DNA of 64,000 nt. It comes from Bacteroidota bacterium. Lineage in GTDB: Bacteria > Bacteroidota > Ignavibacteria > Ignavibacteriales > Ignavibacteriaceae. Below, piece by piece: positions 1 to 7,815 of this stretch (the first letter of the stretch is position 1; the number at the start of each line of letters is the position of its first letter). Under the pieces are notes generated by a model, which had not been told where the DNA came from, searched no databases, and saw only the letters and a list, made by a program, of their open reading frames with translations. A program made the position numbers and the translations under genes. The stretch spans positions 1 to 64,000 of the forward strand of contig JACZTL010000003.1 in assembly GCA_022573715.1 (NCBI GenBank). Direction: 5' to 3'.

Positions 1-162
1 TAATAACTTATATGCATAAAGGTGCATTTTTTCGGAAAGATATTTATAGAAGATAAATCCAAGTATATAATCCCGGAACTCATCAGCATCCATTTTGCCA
101 CGTAAAGTATTTGCAATGTTCCAAAGCTGCTGTTCAAGTTGTTTTTTTTGATCTTCTGACAT
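1..162 (-). CDS. hsdM: Type I restriction-modification methyltransferase subunit HsdM, N-terminal part (cut by window edge)
   Basis: The first 54 residues are visible. They begin MSEDQKKQLEQQLWNIANTL and continue with LRGKMDADEFRDYILGFIFY and a KYLSEKMHLYA stretch. This is the typical HsdM N-terminal helical domain that precedes the N6-adenine methylase domain. HsdM methylates adenine in the recognition site and works with HsdS and HsdR, which should lie further left outside the window. The ATG at 162 is preceded on the minus strand by a short A/G-rich segment containing AGGGTAG, a plausible ribosome-binding site. The catalytic NPPF motif lies beyond the edge, so integrity of the gene cannot be judged. 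Confidence 0.8.
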   Translation of the reverse strand, partial: MSEDQKKQLEQQLWNIANTLRGKMDADEFRDYILGFIFYKYLSEKMHLYAYKLL

Positions 163-535
163 GCTACCCTCTTATTTTTTTGATACCATAGAATTATAAG
201 TCCGTCTTGTTAAAACTATGCCTGACAGGTAGTAATTTATGAATTTTGAAATTAAAAAAGAAAAATATTAACACATATTGCATCTAAAAATTATTTATGT
301 AAATTAACAGTATATATATTTATAATTGAAAAAGCCATAAATATATTAACACGGGTAAGGCTTACCCCCCCTTACCCAAATAGAGCCGTAGGTAGTCCGT
401 TAACTAATGGATTATTTGCGGCTTTTTTTATACAACATTGGAGTTAATTTTGGATTGAAAATTGTCTTTCAACATCCATTACCGTAAGAATATTGTAAAC
501 TATAACTGTAAGTTATTGTAATTAAAGGATAATTG
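163..535. other. Gene-free stretch between hsdM and ssrA, with two hairpins
   Basis: No supported coding frame was found here. The left part is AT-rich and should hold the hsdM promoter. A strong GC-rich inverted repeat lies at 353-377: GGGTAAGG at 353-360 can pair either with CTTACCC at 361-367 or with CCTTACCC at 370-377. It is followed by the terminator-like hairpin listed separately. The rest, up to the ssrA 3' end, shows nothing recognisable. Confidence 0.5.
384..429 (+). terminator. Terminator-like hairpin with T-run
   Basis: AGCCG (384-388) pairs with CGGCT (419-423). An inner stem TAGTCC (393-398) pairs with GGATTA (409-414), including one G-T pair. A run of seven T follows. It fits a Rho-independent terminator on the plus strand, but no plus-strand gene is seen upstream, so it could end a small RNA or be fortuitous. 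Confidence 0.4.
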
Positions 536-904
536 TGGAGGTGGCGGGAATCGAACCCGCGTCCGAAGTTAAGATTCAATAAACGTCTACACACATAGTC
601 TGTTTTTATTTTAGCGTAAAGCTACCAAATAGACAAGGATCACTTTAAGCCTGCTCATTATTCCGCCGAAACGGATTCGCTTTATCTACAAGAGCGGTAG
701 ATTAGGCTATCACACCTAAACGACGCTCATCTAATTTCCGATGCGAAGAAAAATTAGTGAACGGCTGTTTAATTAAATTAAGCAGCTAAGGCGTAATTGT
801 ATTCGCCAGTTATTGTTTTTTCCCGGTTGTTTAACGTGTACTCCGGAGGAACACGATGCGCAGTTCATTGCCTCTTTAACCCCGTCGAAGCCAAAGTCAC
901 CCCC
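536..904 (-). ncRNA. ssrA: Transfer-messenger RNA (tmRNA)
   Basis: The 5' end (GGGGGTGACTTTGGCTTCGA from 904 downward) and the 3' T-arm (GGACGCGGGTTCGATTCCCG near 543-562) are the standard tmRNA tRNA-like ends. The acceptor strands GGGGGTG and CACCTCC pair. The discriminator A is at 536 and is followed by CAA, so CCA must be added after transcription. The tag reading frame is at 778-807 and encodes GEYNYALAA followed by TAA. The resume codon GGC (Gly) matches Bacteroidota tags. tmRNA with SmpB rescues stalled ribosomes and tags the product for proteases such as ClpXP and FtsH. It appears to be transcribed alone. Confidence 0.97.
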
Positions 905-911
905 AAGTTTA

Positions 912-940
912 ATTATGAATGCAAAATGTTGAATTTTGAA
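912..940 (-). promoter_or_regulatory. Possible ssrA promoter
   Basis: On the minus strand, TTCAAA (935-940) and CATAAT (912-917) are separated by 17 bases. CATAAT sits 7 bases before the mature tmRNA 5' end. The spacing suits a housekeeping promoter, but the surrounding DNA is AT-rich, so chance matches are easy. Confidence 0.35.
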
Positions 941-975
941 ATCATAATTCAAAATTTATAATCCATAATTATATG

Positions 976-1524
976 TCAGGGTTTCCATTCAATGTCGGGT
1001 ATGCCGGCAATTTTATTTTCATAACGTGAAAGAACAAAGAATAAATCGGATAATCTGTTTACATAAACAATAACTTCTTTGTTTACTTTTTCCAAATTAC
1101 TCAATTCAACAATTTCCCTTTCGGCTCTTCTACAAATAGATCTGCAAACGTGTAATATTGAAGCACACTCAGAGCCTCCGGGTAAAATAAATGATTTTAA
1201 TTCATCTAATTCTGTTTCATATTTATCAATGGATTCTTCTGCAAACTTATAAAATTTTTCATCAACTCTAAACACATTCAACTTTTTAGTTTTTTCAGTT
1301 TCCGGTGTTGCTAAATCAGCACCTAGGTTGAATAATTGATTCTGAATTTTCTGCAGTACTTCTTTAACTTCACTATCAGCTGTCTCTACAACTGCCGTAC
1401 CTATAAACGAGTTTAATTCGTCAATGGTTCCATATGCATTTAATCTTTGTTCAGATTTTTGAACTCGTTCACCACCGAATAATGAAGTCTCTCCTTTATC
1501 ACCTGTTTTAGTGTAAATTTTCAT
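976..1524 (-). CDS. pduO: PduO-type cob(I)alamin adenosyltransferase
   Basis: This enzyme transfers the adenosyl group of ATP to cob(I)alamin, making adenosylcobalamin. The 182 residues are full length for the family. The N-terminal TKTGDKGETSLFGG (5-18) is the ATP-binding signature. The conserved R-R-A-E-R-E helix and the VNRLSDLFFVLSR segment follow in the C-terminal half. The ATG overlaps the stop of the upstream ygfZ gene (TAATG), so the two are probably translationally coupled. No cobalamin biosynthesis genes are adjacent. The btuB-type receptor at 41 kb suggests that this organism salvages corrinoids and activates them here. Confidence 0.93.
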   Translation of the reverse strand: MKIYTKTGDKGETSLFGGERVQKSEQRLNAYGTIDELNSFIGTAVVETADSEVKEVLQKIQNQLFNLGADLATPETEKTKKLNVFRVDEKFYKFAEESIDKYETELDELKSFILPGGSECASILHVCRSICRRAEREIVELSNLEKVNKEVIVYVNRLSDLFFVLSRYENKIAGIPDIEWKP

Positions 1525-2618
1525 TACTTCATCGGTAGTTTTGTAATCAGAACATTTAATATTTGTCCATCATTGAGTTTTACAGATAATTCTATTTTAT
1601 TTTCAATATATGCTTTTCTTATAAAAGCCAACCCAAATGATTTTTTATCATTCACACAATAACTTAATGATGTTATTTCTCCAGCTTCATTGCTATCTTT
1701 ATCTGAAAGCAATAATGGCAGATCAACATTAATTTTAGAATTAATTTCCACGCCTTTAAGATGTCTTTGAACTTTTTGATATGTATCGAGCCGGGCTATT
1801 ACTTCTTGTCCGATATAACAACCTTTATTAAAATCAACTAAATTAATTAGTCCTAATTCGTGGGGATTATATCTGTCGTTTAATTCTTCAGGCGCTGCTG
1901 GATATCCTTTTTCAATTCTGTACAAATTATACGCGTCTTCACCTATAAGATTAAAATTAAACGGCCCTTTGTTTTCAACTATATATTTAATTAATTTTTT
2001 CCCGGTCTCTTGATCTGAAATAAGCCAATATTTTATTTCACCATTCAAATCAAACAATTTTAATACAAAGAACATCATACCTTCAGTATTGATCACCTTT
2101 AATTGGTTAGCTTCCATTTCACTTATTTCACTTCCAGTTAGCAAAGTAATAAAAGAATTTGATTGAGGGCCGACTAATTCTAAAAGCGAATATTTATTTT
2201 GTATATCTTTTATTGTAACATCGTCAGCTATTATATAGCGGGATATCCAGCTGTAGATTTTATCTTTATTCTCTTTGTTGCATATTAAAAGATTATAATC
2301 TTCAAAATTTGCTACTGTAGCAAGATCAATAATCCTTCCCTTTTCCGTTGTAAAAAATGTTCTTTGCAGTTGTCCCTTTTGTAAATTTTTTAAGGAATTA
2401 GTAGCAATTCTATTCAAAAAATCTAAAGTATCTTTTCCTTTTAATTCAAATATGGATTTACCCGATAAATAGCGAAGTGCCACACCGTTAAAAAGAGAAT
2501 TTAATTCTTCACTAGTTGCGGTAAAATTTTTAATTGATTGGGTTTCATCAACATTACCGCTTAATTCTTTCATAAACTCAAATGCTTTTAATTCAATATT
2601 TTCAGTAGTCTCTGTCAT
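1524..2618 (-). CDS. ygfZ: YgfZ/GcvT-like folate-binding protein
   Basis: This is a member of the COG0354 family, which uses tetrahydrofolate and supports maturation or repair of certain iron-sulfur enzymes. The diagnostic motif K-G-C-Y-I-G-Q-E lies at 265-272, with the conserved Cys267. The 364 residues are slightly longer than Escherichia coli YgfZ (about 326), with extra sequence at the N-terminus. The gene lies directly before pduO and overlaps it by one base. No SD sequence is obvious upstream. The family is clear from the motif; the substrate in this organism is not. Confidence 0.88.
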   Translation of the reverse strand: MTETTENIELKAFEFMKELSGNVDETQSIKNFTATSEELNSLFNGVALRYLSGKSIFELKGKDTLDFLNRIATNSLKNLQKGQLQRTFFTTEKGRIIDLATVANFEDYNLLICNKENKDKIYSWISRYIIADDVTIKDIQNKYSLLELVGPQSNSFITLLTGSEISEMEANQLKVINTEGMMFFVLKLFDLNGEIKYWLISDQETGKKLIKYIVENKGPFNFNLIGEDAYNLYRIEKGYPAAPEELNDRYNPHELGLINLVDFNKGCYIGQEVIARLDTYQKVQRHLKGVEINSKINVDLPLLLSDKDSNEAGEITSLSYCVNDKKSFGLAFIRKAYIENKIELSVKLNDGQILNVLITKLPMK

Positions 2619-2697
2619 TTAATCGCCTAAGCTCCTTAAAATAAAAAGATAAAAAATCTGTTGTGATAAATTTAACAAAATGAAAGATATAATGAAG

Positions 2698-2741
2698 CTA
2701 AAAAAACGGAAGAAAAATTTTAACCAATTTTATTTCCGTTT
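2698..2741 (-). terminator. Terminator after the lipoprotein gene
   Basis: On the minus strand AAACGGAA (2734-2741) pairs with TTCCGTTT (2704-2711), and AT-rich inner sequence can extend the stem. A T-run follows. It lies about 30 bases past the stop of the lipoprotein gene and before ygfZ. Confidence 0.65.
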
Positions 2742-2768
2742 ACAATTTACAATAAAAATTATATAGTC

Positions 2769-3632
2769 TTAATAGGCTCTTCTTAAACTGCGGTCTCTTG
2801 TGCTGATATATGAAGTATCTTTCTCGCTCCAATAAAATGGAATTGAATCTAACACTGCTATTCTGTCACCTGTGTTATAATAAAGATATTCGTAATAGTC
2901 GGGATACTTATCATTATTTACATTTGCAATAGTCCTTCGAAAATCAATTCCCCAATAAGTCATTAACAGATGGGGTTTTGATCTAATATCCTCAATAAAG
3001 AAATAATTATAATTAATATGTCCGCTTCCTCTTCCATAATAGAAATTAATTTTCATATATTGCGTACCTTTATAAACCCATTTATCAAGTTTCATATCTC
3101 TCAATCCGCCGTGTGAAGGTATTGGAGTTTCCCAAATAACTTGGAAATTATTGCCGGTACATTCAAATAAAGTAAGATAAAAGAAAGCAACCCCTAAGTC
3201 AGTGCTATCGAGATCAATAAAACTCTGGTTGTAACCAACAATATTGTCCGGTTCAATTAATCTTTCACCCTGTTTTGATTTTGCAATTATTCCGAAAATA
3301 AAATTACCACCCTTTTTGTAATAAATAACTGCTGATTTTGGAATATTGTAAGTAAAGGTCTGATCAAAATCCACAAGGTAAGTTCCGGGCTCATAATGAT
3401 CTAAGATAAATTCTTTTAACGCTAAAGTATCACAGGGTGAATTTGATGTTGACAGACTTTTCTGAACTTCAAGGTTATATTGTTGAATGTCTTCATCTTT
3501 TGATGGAGTATAAGCTACTCTTTCTCCGGGTGCAAACTCAGTAGTTTCAATAGGCTTTTCTTCCTCTTCGCCGCAAGATGATAAAAATACTATTAAACTT
3601 AAAAACAAAAAGTTTATTAAAATCTTTTTCAT
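2769..3632 (-). CDS. Putative lipoprotein, family not recognised
   Basis: The chosen start gives MKKILINFLF followed by a hydrophobic stretch and the lipobox LSSC (about residues 16-20), then an acidic linker GEEEEKP. This indicates an SPII-processed lipoprotein. An in-frame ATG ten codons upstream would place charged residues before the signal peptide and is less likely. The mature part of about 270 residues is rich in Tyr, Phe and Asp and includes beta-strand-like segments such as YFYLTLFEC and MKINFYYGRGSGH. No enzymatic motif was found. The gene is monocistronic, with its own terminator downstream. Confidence 0.7.
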   Translation of the reverse strand: MKKILINFLFLSLIVFLSSCGEEEEKPIETTEFAPGERVAYTPSKDEDIQQYNLEVQKSLSTSNSPCDTLALKEFILDHYEPGTYLVDFDQTFTYNIPKSAVIYYKKGGNFIFGIIAKSKQGERLIEPDNIVGYNQSFIDLDSTDLGVAFFYLTLFECTGNNFQVIWETPIPSHGGLRDMKLDKWVYKGTQYMKINFYYGRGSGHINYNYFFIEDIRSKPHLLMTYWGIDFRRTIANVNNDKYPDYYEYLYYNTGDRIAVLDSIPFYWSEKDTSYISTRDRSLRRAY

Positions 3633-3761
3633 TTTATTTTTTTCCTTAACCCAAACAGACAAATATCTAACTATTTAAAATAACAATAAATTAGATAGTT
3701 AATATCCTCAAATTATCATTTTGATATAAATTGTTTAATAATATGAACTAACAGTAATGTT

Positions 3762-5126
3762 TTATTTAGCAAATTCTTCCAAGAAATATGCTGAACTTTT
3801 TATACCTAATTGAAAGTGATCGAGATTAAAATGCTCGTTTGGAGAATGTAAGTTTTCAGTATTAAGTCCCAACCCCATAAGTACAACAGGTGCATTTAAT
3901 TTTTTTGCAAAAACGGGAACAATAGGTACTGAGCCACCTTCACGTACATAAACAATTTTTTTACCGAATGCTTTTTCCATTGCTTTGCTTGCGGCAATAG
4001 TTGATTTATCATCTAAAGAAGTTACTGACGGATTAGCTCCGTGAAGATCAGAGACTTTTACTTTAACTGATTTTGGTGCAATTGATTTAATGTATTTTAT
4101 AAAAGCTTTTGCAATTTTTTTAGTGTCTTGATTAGGCACTAATCTCATACTGATTTTTGCTTTTACTTTTGATGGTAAAACTGTTTTAGCGCCATCCCCT
4201 GTAAAACCTCCGATTATTCCATTACAATCCAAAGTAGGTCTTACCCAAAGTCTTTCAAGTGTAGAGAAACCTTTCTCACCTTTTAATTCAGCAACATTAA
4301 TCTCTTTAGCAAATTTTTTATCTGAAAATTTAAGCTTTTTGAAACTTTCTCTTTCTTTTTTTGTTAGTTTTGCTACATCGTCGTAAAATGTAGGAATTGT
4401 TATCTTCCCGTTTTTATCCATCAATTTATTTATCATTCCTGCTAAAATATTAATGGGGTTAGCAACTGCTCCCCCAAAACCACCTGAATGTAAATCTTTT
4501 TTTGGACCTGTAACTTCAACCTCCATATATGCAAGTCCTCTCAGTCCGTAAGTTAATGTTGGTGTTCCGACATCATATAAAGATGTATCGGATATTAAAA
4601 CAGCATCACATTCTAACAACTTTTTGTTTTCATCTATAAATTGCTCTAAGCTTGAACTACCGACTTCTTCTTCGCCTTCAATTATAAATTTTACATTAAG
4701 AGGTAACTTACCGGTTTTTTTAAGAAAAGCTTCCACACTCTTAATGTGCATAAATGCTTGCCCCTTATCATCGGTTGCTCCACGGGCAAATATTTTATTG
4801 CTTTTGATTATAGGTTCAAATGGAGGGTTGTCCCAAAGCTCAATGGGGTCCACTGGCTGAACATCATAATGTCCGTAAATTAAAACTGTTGGTTTCCCAT
4901 TCGCTTTTAACCACTCTCCGTAGACAAGGGGATGTCCTTTTGTTTTAATTACTTTTACTTTGTTAAGTCCCGCATTAACTAATTTAGTCTTAACAAATTG
5001 AGCACACTTAATAATATCTGCTTTATGATTAGGATCGTTACTAATGCTTGGGATTTTTAAAAATTCTTTAAGTTCATTAATGTAGTTATTCTTATTTTTA
5101 TCAATATATTCAATAATTTGTTTCAA
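3762..5126 (-). CDS. M20 family dipeptidase (CNDP/carnosinase-like)
   Basis: This is a cytosolic zinc di- or aminopeptidase of the M20A type. The first metal motif is YGHYDVQPVDP (H86, D88). The bridging Asp lies in ARGATDDKGQ (D119), and the catalytic glutamates in EGEEEVGS (around E153-E154). The lid domain segment LHSGGFGGAVANP is present, as is the C-terminal EGGSVPIV. Length (454 aa) matches bacterial CNDP-like dipeptidases. The start is TTG at 5126, supported by a strong SD (GGAGGG) six bases upstream. The exact substrate is not predictable. Confidence 0.9.
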   Translation of the reverse strand: MKQIIEYIDKNKNNYINELKEFLKIPSISNDPNHKADIIKCAQFVKTKLVNAGLNKVKVIKTKGHPLVYGEWLKANGKPTVLIYGHYDVQPVDPIELWDNPPFEPIIKSNKIFARGATDDKGQAFMHIKSVEAFLKKTGKLPLNVKFIIEGEEEVGSSSLEQFIDENKKLLECDAVLISDTSLYDVGTPTLTYGLRGLAYMEVEVTGPKKDLHSGGFGGAVANPINILAGMINKLMDKNGKITIPTFYDDVAKLTKKERESFKKLKFSDKKFAKEINVAELKGEKGFSTLERLWVRPTLDCNGIIGGFTGDGAKTVLPSKVKAKISMRLVPNQDTKKIAKAFIKYIKSIAPKSVKVKVSDLHGANPSVTSLDDKSTIAASKAMEKAFGKKIVYVREGGSVPIVPVFAKKLNAPVVLMGLGLNTENLHSPNEHFNLDHFQLGIKSSAYFLEEFAK

Positions 5127-5307
5127 TGTAAGCCCTCCGGATGGTTAGAATATTGTTCAATTATAAAAATTTTGTGATAATAATTATTTCCCCTTTGATT
5201 AATAGATATATTTTCTATTATAGAACATAATAAATTAAAAATAAATATTTTTACCGAATATCGAAATTTTTAAAATTTTTTTTATTCATCTTTAGTATAT
5301 TATTTAC

Positions 5308-6678
5308 GTGATTTTAGATAAATACATACTTAAAAATCATTTAATCCCTTTTATATATGCCTCATTGTCTTTAATGGGTATTTTTCTTCTTCAATTTTTA
5401 ATGAAATTTGCAGACAGATTAGTAGGAAAAGGATTGGGATTTTGGGTGATAACAAAACTTATAGTTTATAATTTAGCCTGGATGGTTGTTTTGGTTATAC
5501 CTATGGCTACTCTTGTAGCAACACTTATGGCTTACGGAAATATGTCACAAAACGATGAAATTACTATTATTAAATCATCAGGTGTAAGTTTATACAGAAT
5601 GATTACCGCTCCTTTGCTTGCAAGTGTTGTTTTAGCTTATTTGCTTTTTTTGTTTAATGATAATGTTCTGCCTGATGCTAACCATAAAGCTAAAGTATTA
5701 ATGCAGGATATTTCCAGACAAAAACCGACACTTTCATTAACGCCCGGTATGTTCTCTCAGGAAATTACTAATTACTCAATATTGGCAAGGGGTGTAAATC
5801 CTAAAACAAATATGTTATCAAATCTGACTATTTATAATTATACAAATCCTATCAAAATTGACATTGTTACAGCACGTGAAGGCAAATTTTTTTTCTCTAA
5901 AGATCAAAAAAAATTGATAATGGATTTGAAAAACGGGGAGATCCACCAATCTGATATTACAGATAAAAATCTTTACCGAAGACTTCATTTTAAAAAACAC
6001 AGAATAATTATGAATGCCGATCAATTCTCTTTTCAACAGTCCGGTCCGGGTGTACCAAGGGGAGATAGAGAACTGAGCACTACAGCAATGGCTAATATTA
6101 TTGATAGTTTGGAACTGATAAAGAAAAGCAGCCTTACTGCTCTAAATAAACAAGTTGAAAAATATTTTTATATAAATTCAAGTCTAAACAAAAACATTTC
6201 GTATAAAAAAAATAATGCTGTTTATTCAAAAGCAATTATTAATGTAACTACTGCCAAGAATGTAATATTAAGCAATTACAACAGAATAAATTTTTTGCAG
6301 AACAAAATAAACGAATATTGGGTTGAAATTTATAAAAAATATGCATTGCCTTTTGCATGCATTGTTTTTGTAATAATCGGTGCTCCAATAGGTGTTAAAG
6401 TAAAGAAGGGCGGGTTCGGAGTTTCTGCAAGTATTAGTTTATTTTTCTTTTTAATCTATTGGGCATTTTTAATCTGGGGGGAAAAACTCGGTAACCGTAA
6501 TATACTTTCACCTTTTCTTGGAATGTGGACAGCAAATATTTTGCTTTCTTTTATCGGTGGAATCTTAATTATAAAAAGCGTGAAAGAAACTAAGATAATA
6601 CAACTAACAAAACTTAGAAAATTTATACCCAAAAAATTAAAAATTCTAACTACTGAAATAAATGAAAATATTAGATAA
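5308..6678 (+). CDS. lptF: LptF/LptG family lipopolysaccharide export permease (first copy)
   Basis: This is a YjgP/YjgQ family inner-membrane subunit of the LptB2FG transporter, which extracts lipopolysaccharide from the inner membrane. The N-terminus (ILDKYILKNHLIPFIYASLS) and three membrane segments before residue 120 are typical. A long periplasmic beta-jellyroll region follows, with three more membrane segments after about residue 345. At 456 residues it is longer than usual because of an insertion of about 80 residues at roughly 240-340. The start is GTG with no clear SD. It overlaps the next permease gene by 17 bases, so the two form a pair. LptB is not nearby. Confidence 0.85.
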   Translation: MILDKYILKNHLIPFIYASLSLMGIFLLQFLMKFADRLVGKGLGFWVITKLIVYNLAWMVVLVIPMATLVATLMAYGNMSQNDEITIIKSSGVSLYRMITAPLLASVVLAYLLFLFNDNVLPDANHKAKVLMQDISRQKPTLSLTPGMFSQEITNYSILARGVNPKTNMLSNLTIYNYTNPIKIDIVTAREGKFFFSKDQKKLIMDLKNGEIHQSDITDKNLYRRLHFKKHRIIMNADQFSFQQSGPGVPRGDRELSTTAMANIIDSLELIKKSSLTALNKQVEKYFYINSSLNKNISYKKNNAVYSKAIINVTTAKNVILSNYNRINFLQNKINEYWVEIYKKYALPFACIVFVIIGAPIGVKVKKGGFGVSASISLFFFLIYWAFLIWGEKLGNRNILSPFLGMWTANILLSFIGGILIIKSVKETKIIQLTKLRKFIPKKLKILTTEINENIR

Positions 6679-7744
6679 ATATTTTATCAAAGGTTTTCTG
6701 GCAACAATAGTTTTTGCCTTAATTGCATTTACTCTCGTGTTTGTAATTATAGACATTTTGGAAAACCTAGATGATTTTATCGACCAAAATGTAGCCGGTT
6801 ATATAATAGCTTATTATTACTTAGTTTTTATACCTGATATCATAAAATTAATGATACCGGTTGCAGTGTTATTTTCTGCATTGTTTACCGTAGGTAAAGC
6901 TTCTAATCTGAGTGAATTGACTGCAATCAAAGCAAGCGGGGTAAGTGTCTACAGATTTATGTCTCCTTTCATTTACACAACTCTTTTAATTTGTTTTGTT
7001 ACAATAATTTTTTCAGGTTATGTTGTTCCAATAGCTAATAAAACCAAATTAAATATTCAAAGAGAATATTTGCGCAAAGGTTTTACAAATGCAGCAAGTA
7101 ATATTTTTTTTCAAGATTCACAAACACGCTTGGTTAGTATTTCTTTTTTTGATGAACGAAAGGATATTGCACATAGGGTTAGCATACAAAATTTTGATAT
7201 CAATGACCCTACAAAAATAATTTCAAGAATTGATACACCAACGATGGTTTACGATTCCGAGAATCATTATTGGAAAGCATTAAATGGTACAGAACGAACA
7301 TTTAAAGAATCTGAAGAAAAAGTAATTTTTTTTAAGGATAAGATTTTACAAGATCTTAGATTTACGCCTAATGAATTAATAGAAAAGCAGCAAAAACCGG
7401 AAGAAATGAATTTAGGTGAACTTAAAAAATTAATCCACACCCAAGAAATGCTGGGCAATGATCCTACTAGAACACAAATTGAATATTACTCAAGATTTTC
7501 ATTTTCAATGGCAAGCCTAATTGTTGTGTTCTTCGGACTAACTATTTCAGCGAACAAAAGAGGCGGAAGTCTTGGTTCTCAAATAGGAATAAATATTTTA
7601 GCAACATTTATTTATTTAGTTTTTATGAAGGTAAGTAATGCATTCGGAAAAAACGGCGCCATTAATCCTATGTTAACAGCATGGTTTGCTAATTTTTTAT
7701 TTCTTCTTGCCGCTTTAATTAATATTCCGAGATTAAAACAATAA
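6662..7744 (+). CDS. lptG: LptF/LptG family lipopolysaccharide export permease (second copy)
   Basis: This is the second YjgP/YjgQ permease, 360 residues, the usual family length. It has the same six-membrane-segment layout around a periplasmic domain: the N-terminal LDKYFIKGFLATIVFALIAF, then a second hairpin near 55-75 and 100-120, and the C-terminal trio after about 275. Its start lies inside the end of the preceding gene, which suggests coupled translation and a heterodimer. F versus G assignment rests only on gene order and length, so it is provisional. Confidence 0.85.
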   Translation: MKILDKYFIKGFLATIVFALIAFTLVFVIIDILENLDDFIDQNVAGYIIAYYYLVFIPDIIKLMIPVAVLFSALFTVGKASNLSELTAIKASGVSVYRFMSPFIYTTLLICFVTIIFSGYVVPIANKTKLNIQREYLRKGFTNAASNIFFQDSQTRLVSISFFDERKDIAHRVSIQNFDINDPTKIISRIDTPTMVYDSENHYWKALNGTERTFKESEEKVIFFKDKILQDLRFTPNELIEKQQKPEEMNLGELKKLIHTQEMLGNDPTRTQIEYYSRFSFSMASLIVVFFGLTISANKRGGSLGSQIGINILATFIYLVFMKVSNAFGKNGAINPMLTAWFANFLFLLAALINIPRLKQ

Positions 7745-7815
7745 AAAAATTTTATTAAAAATTTAATTTTGGAATAATAATATTAAAGATTAGATTAAAT
7801 AAAAACTTTTTTATA

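Noticed and set aside
5150-5307. Promoter motifs of the Bacteroidota -33/-7 type before lptF
   Set aside because: Several partial matches occur, but the region is so AT-rich that none stands out.
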